This document shows positions 24,369 through 54,386 of a stretch of DNA of 64,000 nucleotides, piece by piece. The stretch covers positions 1 to 64,000 of the forward strand of contig VXCM01000159.1 of assembly GCA_014773175.1 (NCBI GenBank), read 5' to 3'. A program made the translations under genes and the position numbers. The notes beneath the pieces are model-generated. The model ran no database searches. It was not told the DNA's origin and worked only from the letters and a program-made list of their open reading frames with translations. The stretch comes from Lucifuga dentata (Eukaryota; Chordata; Actinopteri; Ophidiiformes; Bythitidae). Every line of letters starts with the position of its first letter. Positions within the stretch are counted from its first letter, which is position 1.

Positions 24369-25288
24369 GTACGTTCTGCTTTCATTTCACTTCACTGCAT
24401 TGTATCTCAGCTGCAAAAAAATAAAAATACATCAGCGGTAACTTTTTCATAACGTTACATCTTAATGGCTTAATTTACTTTAATGGCAGCTTTTGGCACG
24501 TTTACTCTTTTACAACACGTATTTGTAAAACACACATTTTACAAATAACAGCATGTTAGAACAAATAACAAATAGGAAAACAATAAAGATGACCATAACG
24601 GAAAACTAACAGCAAGACAGCTAGGAACGTGGACTTTTTGATAGTGTACATGTCACAGATTTGATAATTAGTCTAAGTTAGCTCTGTAGAGAATGTCTCG
24701 GTTGTTTTCGGATATACCTGATTTGAAACAACGTTGTTGCTTTATCGTTGAATTAAAACTTCGTGGCTTGACTAAATTTTTACTCCCATATGAAACCAAC
24801 AATTAAATATTTCAGCAAGTGTATTAATAAAAGTTTAACACCTGAAGCATTACAAGGCTCTTTCATAAATATATTTATCTTTCATCTGCCCACGGCTCGG
24901 TTTTTGTTTTTAATCTGAGTTTGTTACAACATGTTACTGCTACTGTATATTAATACAGTTAAAAACTTAACTGCTTGATAAGTAGTTTATTTGATTAAGA
25001 AAATTAAAGATATTAGGCTGATTTTCAGGGAGGAATTTTCCCATGTGTCTTGTTAAGTCTTGGTATTTGTTCATTGATGTTATTGGAAATATGTTAAACC
25101 ATGAAACGCTCAACCATTAACTGAGTAATTAGTAATTTATGGTCATTATGATGAGCTGGTGTATCTCAGCAAGAGTACATGCAAGATATTGTCGTTCTGT
25201 CGGTAGTAGATTCAGGGTTCTTTCCAAAACAACACAACATAAAGCAAAATTATTCAATTTTGTTTACACGTGTGTTTCTTCACAGATA

Positions 25289-40872
<15,584 letters not shown>

Positions 40873-40949
40873 ACCATCTCCTGGAAGTGTCTCCCACACC
40901 CTGACTGTACCAACATAAGTAAACACTATAACTTAGCTCTGCCATTTAT

Positions 40950-40973
40950 CCCCCCCCCCNCCCCCCCCCCCCA
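40950..40973. other. Poly-C tract interrupted by N
   Basis: C-run in the dhx38 3' UTR with a single N near 40960. The true length is unknown. Confidence 0.8.
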
Positions 40974-41145
40974 GCTTGGCTAAAATCAGGTGCAGTTCAT
41001 CTACAGGCCACTAGAGTGAGAACTTGTATAAGGCACAAGACTCCAAAGAGGAGCTCCATTAAAACACCGTCCTCCCCTGTTAATCAGCCCACAGCTGTAG
41101 CCATGGTACACTGCAGCCTTTATTTCTCTGATATATCATGGAAAA

Positions 41146-41151
41146 AATAAA
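41146..41151 (+). terminator. dhx38: Poly(A) signal of dhx38
   Basis: AATAAA lies 274 bp past the dhx38 stop and is followed by a GT-rich stretch (tgttgtttta), as expected for cleavage shortly after. Confidence 0.6.
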
Positions 41152-43327
41152 TAACTGTCATGTTGTTTTATAGTCAATATTTATTTGCTATGACTGAATG
41201 TGATTATCACTGAAGTGTTTTTACAGATGGCTAGGTCCCTAACAACAATAATTTCCTCTATTCTGTTGCATTTTCTCCATCTTAACTGTATTATCAGTGG
41301 GAAATTGATAGTAAACAGGGGTCCAGTTTCAGTTTTCTTTACCTTTTGGCATTTGTATTTACTAGTTCTAGACGTTACTGGTTCATCGTGAATTCTGCAG
41401 CTACTTTTCAGCTTTCATCTCACCTTTAAGAGATGCATTTCCTATTCTTCATTTGGCTGACCTCGCTCCCTGGTGAGTTGTGTTGAGCTGTGTGTACTGC
41501 TATGAAGTGCTGCTCTATAGACTGAAGCACCTTCTAAAACTACTTATGGCATGAGTGTCTTCAGAATTTAGAGTAATATTCCTAAAAACAAAACAAAAAC
41601 TTTTATGGTTTCAAAACAGCAACAAATTTCCTTGATGTTTTTCCTCAAAGTTTGAATGATTTTTTTTTTAACATTTGGCTCCAAATACCTATTTTAAACA
41701 GTAAAGTACTATACAGTTGTTTATGTATAGTACTACTATTCCCTCTGTTTTGTCTTTTTTTTTTTAATATGGAACTGAGACTATCAGGAATTGCAAATGG
41801 ATTTTGTTCTCTCATTGTCTTTTGTGAACAGAGAAATAAATGGTAGATATTTTTTTAATCCTAAGTGTTCTGGATATAGTAAACCTTGATATGGACAATG
41901 GATTGCAGAATTATGCCATTTAGCAGCACATTTGTGAGTGTGGCAAAGCGGCGAATGACCAATCAATACAGTCAAGATAAATATCTGTAATTTAATATAA
42001 ATACCTTCGGGAGGCAAATGAAATTCAACCAATTACTGTATGACTGAGCAAATGAAGAACAGTGGTGAAAATTCAACCATTTGTCACAACAAGACAATAG
42101 TGAATCAGGTACTGATAAGGCAGAGAGGTGAAGCAACATTTCTTCATTAACTTTAGGAACAATGTAGGACAATTTACTTCATTCAGAAACTGTCCTGCAA
42201 ATCAACTGGCTTGCACGTGTTGAGCCTTTTCTTGGGCAAACGCTCTGAGCCCTGAGTAGCACAATACATAAATATAAATGCTAAGCTTCCTGTAAGCTAA
42301 ATAACCGAGGCGGTCATCATGAAATCTATAGTGGTTGTTTTATTTTCAGCTTTACAGGCAGGAGCTGAGGCAAGTAAAACTGATCAGAGCGAATCAAAAA
42401 CCATCCATCCCTCCCTTACTCAGGCACTCACACCCACAGATGTCACACATCTACATGAGTGATCCCGAGGCTTTGAATCCACTCAGCTGTAAAGATGTTG
42501 ATATGCTTTAGATGAAGATGCAGTCTATGTGGGTGGATCTTGTGTCTGGCCTTATTGAAGCTGTATGTAAATCTTCAGGTCACAAGACTGCTGAATAAAA
42601 GCCTGGATGGTGTTTCAGTCTTTATCAAGGTTATGCTGACACTTCTTGATGCCTTTCAGCTGAAAGCTCTCGTGCGAGCTGCCATCCACTTGGAAGGATG
42701 ACACAAAGAAGGTGGCTTGCATTTGATTTCTTTAAGAGTGCTGTTCAACAACTCCTGATCTGTTTCTCGACTGTGTACAAACAGAATCACTCTGCAGCGC
42801 TCCTTTCTTGTTGGTCAGTGTTATTCTCCAGCTCATTGAAACCCTTATGCAAATAGGCATGATTATCAGTGCTCCTTCCAGCACCTCAATTCTCCACGTC
42901 GTCTTGATTGAATGTGGCAGGCGGGCAGAGGAGGGAACAGCTATAATGGACTCCACCAACTTTAATGAGACAAATCTCAGCTCTGGGCTGACATTTTGAA
43001 ATAGTCCTTGTGAATGACAGTGTCAGCAGTTACCTTTACCAAAGCTTTCCTGGGAAGGTCCCAGTAATGATGGAGGGAATTAAAATGGCCTCCAAGGCGG
43101 TGAAGATGGGAGCCATAGGATTAAAGTGCAAAGCCACACCTTTCAAACGAACTCCTCTTCAGCCACACCCCATGATAAAGAAGCTGCCTTTTCATAAGAG
43201 CAGAGCTCTCGCTTCTGCTGACTACATCTCGTCACTCTGAGATTTCATAGAGGGATTATGGTGAATCCTAGACGTTGACCGCTGTGAGATTTGTTGAGAT
43301 GTGTTGTCCCTCACATTAACTGCCCCC

Positions 43328-43358
43328 NNNNNNNNNNNNNNNNNNNNNNNNNNNNNNN
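43328..43358. other. Assembly gap (31 N) inside a poly-C tract
   Basis: Thirty-one N flanked by C-runs on both sides; the missing sequence is probably C-rich. Confidence 0.98.
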
Positions 43359-44457
43359 CCCCCCACCCCCTCCTCCCCATTGTGTGTCTGGTTGCAGACA
43401 GGGACAAGCTTTGCTGTCATTACAAACTTAATAAGAGAAGAAGTGAGATTGATGAGAAAAACAACGGCATCAACTGCTCTTTTAATTAACTCCTGTCCCA
43501 TAATGATGCTGGGACAGAAGCATGGAGCGAAGAATGAGACATTTTCTTTCTCTTACCACCCTTTTCTGTTTTGTTGTCTCGCTCACCCCTGATAATGAAC
43601 AGCCTTCTGGGACCCAATTACATCCAAGCCTGCATTAGGAGCACAGCAGGCCCAGTGGAAACTTCAGTTGTGTTTCTCCTCGCTCCCCCCTCCTACCCTG
43701 CTGGAGATGGCCTTCACTTGATTGAATTTTGAATGTTGCTCCCCCCCCCAACCCCCTCACCAGTCACTTACCTTCACCAGTCCTGAACCCACATGTGGTT
43801 TACGATGGAAACAGGAGGCCATGTCTGCTTGTTGTTAGCTGTCCTTCACTTTGCACTGATGGAGAGGCTTTGTATGTGGAATAGGCTGCTTGGGTTGATA
43901 CACAGGGGTTAGATGAAAACCTCTGGTGCTGTTGGGCAGCTCGGCAATTGTCCCTGCAACAAACAATCTTGTCAGGCCTTGTAAAGGGACATTGGTCAAA
44001 ATCAGAGAATTGTTACCTTGAGATTTATAAACTGAATAAACACTATGATGGGATGTGATTTAAAAATCCATTCAGGTCAGAGTGGGTAGATGCTTACAAT
44101 CAGTCAAGCTTCAGCGTTGCTTTTTTGATGCTTTGAAGACAGTAAACTGAAATATAACATTGTTAGGTTTGGTAAAACAATTTTCCTTATTTTCCTAAAA
44201 GAAAAAAAAAAATGCATCCGTTTGAAAACACAAAAAGTCAGTGTCTTTCTTATTAAAAATGAAACTAGAAACCAGGAAATATGGCCACCTCTGGAAAGCA
44301 CTTTTAAGGTTGATGACCTTTCTTGATCAGCACATGGCCTAAATAGCAATTAAATGAAAACACACATGCAAATATATTTAAAAAATAAATTCTTGTAGGT
44401 TGACACAAAATGCAAATCATACATTCTCAATAAAATTATATATTTGAATTGGTAATC

Positions 44458-44483
44458 TTTTTTTTTTTTTTTTTTTTTTTTTT
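44458..44483. repeat. Poly-T tract
   Basis: T homopolymer of about 25 bases. Confidence 0.9.
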
Positions 44484-46883
44484 GTTGCTGAAAATCAGCA
44501 TATTATGATCCATGTAAGGAATAATCATACAGACTTTACTATGGCCTTGATGGCCTTCACAAGATATGTACAGTATGTGATGGCTGAGCGTCTTTTAGAT
44601 AGGAATTGCTACTAAATGCAGTGCTTGGGAATATCCAAGACATTAATAACAATTATTGGTGTTCTTTAGTTTCCTCAGACACCTTAAGTGTTGCGTATTG
44701 ACTGCTGTGCTGGTAAGAATGTTGCCTATTGATTTAGCCGAGGCAGAAACCGATGGTGTCCTCTTCCTGTAAGCCTGGAATTAATCCTTACATGCTGCCA
44801 GTGAGTGAATAGCTTACAGCCTCCATCCCAGTGACTGGAGAGCCACTCACAGCTTCTGTATGAGCTCACAGCAATTCCTGGCTGCTGCCTTCTGCAAAAT
44901 CAAAACAAGAGACAGGCACAAAAAAATGAATAGAATTACAGGCTGCTGCAAGAAAGACAACAGCTGCAGTTTCAGAGGAAACAGGACAGAGTCAATTACT
45001 ACAATTTCTAAACAACGAAGAATGCTTTGAATATCTGTTATATCAGTTAAAGTGGGCTTTTAATAATCTGTATTCTGGTTTTAACATATCTCACTGCTGC
45101 TTTTGTGAATATCACTACCATACAAAATAACAGAAACTACTTACTTCTCTTGTAAATGCAAGAAACCTAAGAGTATTGCAGCATCCAGTAATAGCATCAC
45201 TGATCCATTGTCTTATCCCTAAACAACACTTTCTGTATACTGTACTAGCCTGCTTGGTTTACCTCCCTGTGGACCGTATGGTTACTAACGGCTCATCCAC
45301 TATTGCTTAGGGGTCTTATTTTGTTCTAGAAGAAAGACTTTATACTGTCAAACTCAGACATCCCATGTGATTGAAGGCCGATAGGCATGGAACTCTCAGA
45401 GCTGCCCTCAAAGCTGCAACAATGCCCGCTTTCACACAGCCAACTTCTGGTGGGTGGAGTGGAAGAACAAAGGCAGACTTGTTAGAGTTTAGATGCCTTT
45501 ATTATTCTTTTATTTGGCTGCAGTTTCTTGTCTGTCTGTCCATATTCATTAAGGTTTTGCTGCATAGGCTTGGCGGCGTTTGCAGCTCGAGGACTAGTTA
45601 TGTTATTCTAGGTTTTATAAAGTATCAAGCACTGTGCTTTTTGAAGAAATCACCATTAATATCAACTAAATCTTTTAAAAAGTAGATTAATATTCCTTTA
45701 AGCTACTAAAATGTGCATCTAACATGTACTTCAACAATCAACTTACGAGAATGACATGATTTTGTAAAGCTCAAAACTTTGGTTTTACAGCCACAGCTGT
45801 TTTCTTCAACCCCATTTCCAACACTAGAAGGAGCTGTTTCCATTAAAAAGCTGCGATAAGTCGAACAAGTTAAGCATCTAGAAACTTAAAAGCCCAGATG
45901 TTTTTCTCAGGAGTTGATGAAGACTACAACAGGGGAGTGAATGTTGGACTTCATCAGGTGGACAGAACCACGTGGTGGGTTGCTCATGTTTCTCTGTCTG
46001 TTGAATGCATAAATAGGCCATTGTTTGCTAACACAATAGCTAATATGTTTATAATCGATAAAATGCCATTACTCTGTTTCAGGCAACTTGTTTTGGAGTT
46101 GTTCTACCACCTAGTGACCAAAAATGGATTATTTCAGCTTTAAGTGAAGTACACAAATACATCTTTGAATCTATTTAAAATATGAAAAGTCTAGTCATTC
46201 ACAACAACCTGGTGAAGTAAGCATGTTCCACTCTCATGGATTGTAAGTGCTTCTCATTAGAAGATAAATGTCCCTGAAATTGGAACCGTGTAATCCCTAA
46301 AAGAACACTGATGTTCTCATCAGTCTGGTTGCTCACACTAGGGGACTTCTCTCCAGGCCCTCACACACTTACAGTAAATCAAAAACAAGACTTTAGCTCT
46401 CTGCTTGACTCTCACAGACAGTACATCTACACACACATTGCAGTATGTTTATGCACTATACTCTGATTTTTGTCTGAGGAGAGACAAAATCTGCATGTAT
46501 TACACAATCTGAGTATGAGGGAAATAGATGCAGAGGTGGCTTGCTCTGATTAAAACCTTTACGTGTACATGCCTGAATAAATCAATTTACAACTGCATAA
46601 TCACATCTATTACTCTGAGAGGGAATACTTTGATTTATGCCGATTTCAATCTAATTATGGAGTTTCTAGACATTTGAAACAAATGTTTTGCCTTAATCCA
46701 AGTATAATAAAAGTTTGTAATGTGCATGTAAATTTACTGCATCACAGCACAACTAAAGCACAGTAGAGTTCATTCAGACAATACATGCATTAGAACTGCT
46801 CAAAAACACCCAGACCACTGTTTTAATGCACTTTGTTATTAGGCATTACTGCCTCAGATCTGTTAGGTTACTTAATTTACAAT

Positions 46884-47180
46884 TAAGTGAGCTCATGACC
46901 AAAGGGTTGCCGGTTCAATCCCTGAACTGGTAGGAGAAATCTGGGTTGGGGAGGTGAATGAGCAGCGTCTGCCCCACCCTAATTATCAGAGGCACCACTG
47001 AGGTGCCTCTTGAGCAAGGCACCTAACCCCCATATGCTCCAGTGGCCAGCAGAGAAGTCTGTGGTTGTACTGGGCAGCTTCCAGGTGTGAATGTATGTGA
47101 GTGTGTGAGCAGAGCATTCCTGAAAAAGAGCATTTGACTCTCAGTGAGCTAACCCTGCATAAATAAAGGTTAAAAAAAAC
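46884..47180 (+). mobile_element. tRNA-derived SINE-like element
   Basis: The 5' part carries a B-box-like GGTTCAATCCC (46911-46921). The body contains caccactgaggtgcc and gtgtgaatgt phrases, and the 3' end is ataaaggttaaaaaaaac. A related, shorter copy lies at about 51684-51857. The layout is that of a fish tRNA-SINE; the head is too diverged to name the tRNA. Confidence 0.65.
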
Positions 47181-49069
47181 AATCTCTGTTGTCACTCACT
47201 CTTTTTTGTGCCTTTTCCTATTACCTAAAGGTAAACTGAGCAGATCTCCAATGTAGCTGGAGGAAAAAAAGACTAATGTGCTACAGTAACAATGTTTCCA
47301 CAATCCCCAATCAACAATTACTTCCTTTTTTCTGTGTCAAAACACAGCCTCCCTTATAAAAACGATTGGATAAAAATGTTTGATGGGTTTATTTTTTGTA
47401 AACAGGTCTCCAGCTAGATGTAAATTCCAACAAAATGCTAATTTGCTCTGCTCATTCTGGCCAGGCTTCCACAATGTCCCAATCCCTCTTAAGCTTCTTG
47501 TTGACCACATCTGTCAGCTTTGTGTACACAATTGGCTTCTCAGCTATTCCAACTGCATTGTTAATGTCTGTCCTTTGTGCCGCTCAATTCCACTGGAATA
47601 AACAGAATCACACATGCAAAATTATTTTCTAACACAGATAATTAACAGAAGAAACAATCCCAAGTATGAATAATAATGTGCCTCAGTAACAATATAACTT
47701 TTGAGCATGGGAAAAGGAGGGATTTGGATGCCAAGGGGAATGAGCTTATCAAATAAAGCTTGAAAATGTGCAGTGAATGAAATGAGTCAATCATTTTAAT
47801 GTGAGATGGGAGCCCTGAGGAGAATAAATAAGCAATCGCCACATCATGCAGGGAGAACAAATGAGCATAGTACACAATTAGGCAGGGTCACATTCTGCCA
47901 GAGCTGTGAGCGTGGGGTGGGCTAATGAGCTGTGTGAAAGTGTGTCTGTGTGAATGTGTAAAGGAAGAGACAAATAGGAAGTAAGAGATGAAAAAATGTA
48001 TCCCAAAATTCTGATGTACAGACTTCGACAGCCAGCCAGCCACACAAGCTGCAAGTCAGGTGAGAGACAAAGATGAAAGTAAGGCGAGCTGGTGGAGAAG
48101 AGGTAGGCTATCAGTCGATTTGGCATCTGGGGCAAGTAGACATGCAGCGAGACAGCAATGGGCAGGTACACAGCCAAACAGACAAAAAGAAGAGAAGTGC
48201 CTCAAAAGGACCAACAGCACAGGCTTTCAAAGGCGACTCATAGTTATTAACTATTCAGTCACATAAAGGAGAGCTGAAGGCGTGAAAGGTTGCGGACCGA
48301 AGCACTTTTGCTTCAGTGCATTAAGAGCCTGGTCCAGCACTCTGGCTGCGTGAAAGAAAAATAGATTGCCTCCCAGGAAGATGACTACTCAAAGGAGTTT
48401 GCTTTTTCCCCTTAATAACAGCAATCTGCTGTGAAAATCTAATCCCAAGTACCATTTACACTGAGTCTAGATAACTTCTGCTCAGAAAAGTGTACAATAT
48501 GAATATTTCATTCCCTGATATACAAATAAACAAAGCAGCCACCCCACCCCACCCTCCCCCGTCAATCAGGGGACATTCTCAAAGCAACTGAGCTGGAAGA
48601 GCAAATTGCTAACGAATACTGTGCTGCTAGAAATGCCCGTCTTGTATTTAACTGAAAATACAACTCTTCACAAGAACACAACATCTAAATAGTTTATACA
48701 GGGGTGAACATGACCCTTATGATCATAAAAACAAAATCTTTTAGTGAAACATTCAATGTTGATAACCTGCTTGACATACATACAACAGCATTCCAAGCAT
48801 AAACGTCCATCAATTGAAGTAATAGCTCCGTCTTTGCCATTAAAGTCAGATATGGATGCACCCTTTAAGCCCCACCCTCTCCTTCTTGCTGACCTAATTC
48901 CCCCCTCCTCAGTGGTGGATAAGAGGAATCAGAAGTCCATCCATATGCATGGACAACTATCAGCAGAAGGATGTCAGGTCTGAGCCTGGCCAGCTCTCTA
49001 AAAGTACAGGTAATGACACTTAATGAAAGCTGGGGAGCCATGCTCAGAGAGGGAAAGCCTGTGTCTGTA

Positions 49070-49196
49070 CCCCCCCCAATCCAGCTCAGGTCCTCAGACA
49101 CCATAAATAAACAAACGTGTTGCATGAGAATANCCCCCCCCAATCCAGCTCAGGTCCTCAGACACCATAAATAAACAAACGTGTTGCATGAGAATA
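49070..49196. other. 63-bp duplication split by N (probable assembly artefact)
   Basis: 49070-49132 and 49134-49196 are identical and separated by one N at 49133. Confidence 0.9.
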
Positions 49197-51206
49197 GATG
49201 TGCTATTTCCCTAGCGTCTCATACCATCCACTTATTTATCTATTTGTAGTTATTCTGTGACTCCATAGTTTGCTTTCAGTCCACCTCTGTACTCCAGGCT
49301 CCCTGCAGGCTTTTTGTTTATACCAAAACATTAACTGGCCTTCACTGAAGACGCCCTGTGGCCCTTAATGGGTTGAGCTTGTATCTGCTCTCACGCANAA
49401 AAAAAAAAAAAAAAAAAATGCAGACACAAAGAGTTATCAGAGAATTTTACATTCTCCAAACAAATATTCAGACAGCTCCACTCTTCTTATCAAGCACACT
49501 CTTCACTTCATCTTCCCTGTATTAATAAAACTCAACCAAAGCTTTAATCTTATTAATTGTGCTTGTTCCAGCATACAAAGCAGCACTTATGCTTCCTGTG
49601 ATGCAGGTGATATGGAATAGAAATATGGATATGGAAATAGAAAGCACAGGGGAGACCAGTGCTGGTTGTGTTGAGGAAGAAGAGGAGCAGCCTGGTGAGG
49701 CTCAAAGTAAACAGAAGGAATGAGGGGATAGAGAGGCTCTTCTTAGCACAAGCCTCTAATCAGTACAGTCAACACATGGCTGATTGGGTTCACATCTTTT
49801 CCCTTGCTCTCCCTCTGCATCTGTCCTTCCACCACAAAAACTTATCCCTTCCATCAGCCCCCATTTCCCTGGGTTCAGTTTGAGAGGATATCAGATAGGA
49901 ATGTATTTCAGGCAAATGCCAGCTAACACAAATCTCTTACTTAGGGGCAAGGTGGTATTGGCAGAGCAAAAAGAGAGTTTCGACTGTGTAGGACACCATT
50001 TCACCAATACCCTGTTCTCGGGCAACACATATAAAATTCATATTCTATTTAGAAAATGGTAGCAGTTTCCATGGTGATGCTTGAGTGACATGTTTACTTA
50101 AGGTGTCCCATCTGGTCTGAGTAAGCAGAGGGGTTATCGCCAACACTAACAGTGGCTCACACTCATCTATCTGTCTTTCTGGCCAGAGGACAGGAAGTCC
50201 TCGTGATCAGCTGGGTGAAATTTTATGTCCTCAGGAGACACAAACTGTGATCTTGAGAGGAGACTTTGTCCCTCAATATATCTCAGCTAACTGCACAAAT
50301 GTGTCTTCAGTGTTAACAAGCTACAGCCATCAGTGGAGGCTGAGCCGTACAGGTGATAGGTGGGACGTCTGCCAGGGCCGAGCAGATCAGAGTGAGAGTC
50401 ATCCTGAGTACTTAAGGAGAGGAATGGTTAAGATGGTTGTATGTAAAGAGTGTCTGCTCTGGGAGATGGAGACTAGCTGACATATGCTGGTGCAGCATTA
50501 GCAGCAGGGTCCAGCAGGACCCAGAAGCACCACCTAGGGGGGACGGAGGACTTGAAACACAAACGGACAGGCTGTTCAGGGCTCTCAGGCTGCTGATTTC
50601 ACAGCCAGAAAACACAGACCATTAGTCACACAAACACGCTGAGGCCTATGCTAATCCCAGAACAGGAAAAATCAACATGACAGCCAATAAATCCTCAGTG
50701 TTATGCAGCAGCTTTGCTTTTTAGTGATACTGTCTGTGATGTGCTGGTGACTGTTTGTATTGACCGGTGTTTTAGATGACCCACTCAGGAAACACTCGCT
50801 CTCTCTCTGAAAGCTTGCTGCTTTGTCACTGACACTGTCTCTGGAGCCTGCCAGAGGAAAAGCAGAGAACATGTAGTCACAGGAGGAGCTGGTATAGATT
50901 TACAGCCTCCCTTTTGTAAGAGAACCGGGGTCCTTGCCAGAACTATCATAGTGTAGAATGATCGAAGAAAAAGCCACTGATCCACTGACGGGTCAGAGTC
51001 TCGCTTACAAACTTGTTCCAAGGACGTAGAAAGAAGGAACAAAATTATGATATCAGGACATGGGACTGTGTGCGATATGGTATCACTAATACTCATTATC
51101 TATTGATCAAGTGTATGGAGATTCTGGCATGAATGTTGCATTGGTCATTCAAACTGGTCTAACAACACAAAGTGCTGAGTAGTAGAAGATTGCAAGCGGT
51201 TTTCTG

Positions 51207-51244
51207 TGAAGAAGAAGAAGAAGAAGAAGAAGAAGAAGAAGAAG
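51207..51244. repeat. (GAA)n microsatellite
   Basis: Pure GAA trinucleotide run of about 38 bp. Confidence 0.95.
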
Positions 51245-51683
51245 ACAGTGTTTGGATAGTATGGAACTATTTGGACAAATAAAGTCGAACAAAATTGAAA
51301 GTTTCAGCATATACCAGATGATTAGTTATGATGAAGATAATCCTTTGTGTTTTTCTTCCATGTTTCACAAATAAGAATATTTGTTAAAATAAAAAGTTCA
51401 TATGACCACTGCACATTATAGCCCAAAATAGTAGTTGTGAACCTTTTGATAAATGACTGTCATGACTTTAATCAGGTCTCTGCCATACTAAAATATTTAA
51501 ACTATACTTTAAACTATACTGCTAACTCAGGTACTTTCTCAAGGCTTGTGTTTGTTTGATGCCTGATATACATGAATAAAACTGAAAATGCTTGTGACAA
51601 TTTGACATCGCACTAAAATAGCAGTAAGTTTTGGTCAGTGTGTTTTTTATCTTTCATGGTATATACACAATACCTGTATCTCA

Positions 51684-51857
51684 GTACTACCACTGAGGTG
51701 CCTTGAGCATTAACCCGTAGCTGCTTAGTGGCCAGTAGAGAAACCTCTGATTCCTGATGTTCTGAGCAACATCTAGGTGTGAATGTGTGTGAGCAGGGCA
51801 TCCTGCCAAAGAGCGTCAATGCTCAGCACACCTACCCTGAATAAAGTCTAAAAAAAC
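51684..51857 (+). mobile_element. 5'-truncated copy of the 46.9-kb SINE-like element
   Basis: Shares the ccactgaggtgcc start, the gtggccagtagagaa middle, the gtgtgaatgtgtgtgagcag segment and the ataaagtctaaaaaaac end with 46884-47180, in the same order and orientation. It lacks the B-box head. Confidence 0.65.
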
Positions 51858-53163
51858 GTTTGTAAATTTTGAATCTTCAGACCTCAAGTCACAGTCTCAA
51901 CACCATTCTGCACATGTGCACGCACGCATGTGCGCGCGCACACACAGAGGACTGTATTTCACACACTGTTGCATTTGAGAACAAAGGGTATAACTTCATT
52001 CTGTCCACTTTCGTATGAGATCGATGACCTTATTGCTTAGCTCTTCCATTTTCTGTTTTCATTCATGTAGCAATATTATATTATGACGAAACATTATACT
52101 GTGGATTAACTATTGACTGAATATATAGTCTATGGATAGAAACCAATTATGCAACAACAGAGAGACCTCAGCACTTTTGCAGTGTGTATTAAGTCCTTAT
52201 CACAATACGTCCCTGCACCAACTGGCTGACGGTGAAGACAAAAATTGTCTGACTGCCTTGACTGGGACAGAGAGGGAGAATAAGACAGCGAAAATGAAGG
52301 AGAGAATAACCAAAGGGGACAGTGGCATGGAGAAGGATTTATAAAAAAGTTTCTATATCTCCAGACTTTTGCTCGATGGACTCTACTGCATGTATGTATG
52401 TATTTTTGTTTGATCTGGGCACATTAGGAGCAAAGCTACTTTCTCCACATTTATGAATGTTATAATCCTCCTAGAGTACAAACAATGCTAGCAAAACCAG
52501 CCTGGAGGGAGTCAAAACAAAGAGAAACTAATGCAGGCCTGTGTGTTGATTACCATACTTTCATTTACAAATCACTGCTAACAGTTGCTCCTCATTGAAC
52601 TCTCTTGATGATCCCTCTGCTGTTGTTTATGTGGGTGGCAGTGAAAAATACAATTTAGGTGATTACTTTCACTGGCTTTTTTGTGAAATAATAAATTGTG
52701 GATTTAAAGATTAAAATATGGGCATAGCCTATCAGCAGCTACCCTGTTATGCCACTTGTTTTCCCAGTTTTAGCCCTACAGCCAGATCCTGTTAGACAGA
52801 GAAAAAGGGGCTGTGTGCACACCACCGCCATCACAATGACCTTTCCACAAGCCCAGGGAGCATGCAATGCAGAGGAGAGGCAATAAAAGTAATGAAAGAA
52901 GCAAAGGCAATTAAAGTGGTGTGTGTGAGGGGAGCGTGGCGGAGATGAGCCTAACTGGAGGCGGCCCTGGAATGCACTACAGCTCCATATCCCCCATAAT
53001 CCCTGTGTGATCGCAGAGCAACCCTGGTGTGCTCCCAAGTCTGATCATCCTCTCGCAGCATTCACCAGCTAATCCATGCAAAAGGACAGCCATACACACA
53101 CGAGCGCAGGCAAACGGACACGCACACACAAAATGCATTCATATATACTCACTCATAAAAACA

Positions 53164-53167
<4 letters not shown>

Positions 53168-53199
<32 letters not shown>
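53168..53199. repeat. (CA)n microsatellite
   Basis: Pure CA run. The neighbouring open frames on both strands are low-complexity products of it. Confidence 0.95.
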
Positions 53200-53201
<2 letters not shown>

Positions 53202-54386
53202 TATAGTAATTATTGTAGGCTGCATACAATATGTACTGTACAAAAGTGAGGAACTTACCAAAAATAAATTACGAACACAAACACATACAGGCACAAACGT
53301 TCACGCATGCACGCACACATGCACACGTGTTTTTAGTTCTAGAAAATGAGTTGCTCTCTTCTAGCCCTCTGTGGCGCAGCGTTTCCTCACGGCCAGTGAG
53401 AATCATTAATGCCCTTCCTCTGATGCAGCCACACAACCAACAGCAATTATTTCTAAGTGCAAAAAGTGAAAACAGACAGCTAACGCACAAACATACACGG
53501 CACATAATCATTATTTTTTTGTTAGTCTGTGTGTGGGGGGTAAGGAGGTGGCAGCAGCTTGCACTTCATTTTCTCTAGCAGTTTACTGACCGCAAAATGA
53601 CAAGGATGCTTTTCCTAAACCAATTAAGAGGGATGCAGAGCTGCTGCTACCATGTGACATTGACAGCACTTAAGGAAGCTTGTGCCAGGCCTTAGAGATG
53701 AGCCAGAGATGTACTCTTGGACCAGGAGTCAGTGCATGCGCGCACACATTCACAGAAATATACATGTATGCGTTCATGCATGCGCAGTCATGTGCACATG
53801 AATAAAAGGTATGGCAATTCAGAGTAAAGAGCAAGGAACAATGTGTGCAGTTCCAAACTACAAGAAATATGAGGGACGAACAAAACACTCATGCAAGAGG
53901 CAACCTGTGCAAGAAATAGACATTTTGGAGAGCAGCTATTTAGCACTATTTAAAAAAAAAAAAAAACTATTCACTGGGTAATATCTGAACCGCAACCCCA
54001 GGCCCTGAGTCCAGAAAAGACCTCTGTATCTAATCATCAGCATCAGGAAGACATAGAAAGGGCAAAGCTATGAGTCTCAGCCCTTTCTTGAAAACAGTCT
54101 GATCTTGCTTGTGGTGTACAATTAGTGAACACTCTGACCAGTGTAAAGTTACGCTTCTACTTGAGACAAACTGTGTGGTCCACATTAATGATCACAATAC
54201 TCTGTGAAGAGGAGAGTTTTGTACCCATTCATAGCTCTGACTAGCTTAAACTAATACCGGCTGTTAAGAGAAGAGATGAGTTTCTATTTCCATCCTTATA
54301 TAGAGCACACACACCATGGCACTGGCTGGTCACAGCGCTGGTTAAAGGGTGGAGGGTGGTTGTAAACGAGGCCTGGTCAGAATCAA

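Noticed and set aside
45371..45685. 104-codon frame in the gene-poor interval
   Set aside because: No domain, ordinary composition, no splice partners.
46884..46960. tRNA gene
   Set aside because: A B-box-like sequence is present, but no cloverleaf or acceptor stem can be drawn; it is the head of a SINE.
53029..53578. Overlapping 106- and 115-codon frames
   Set aside because: Low-complexity translation of CA-rich repeats.
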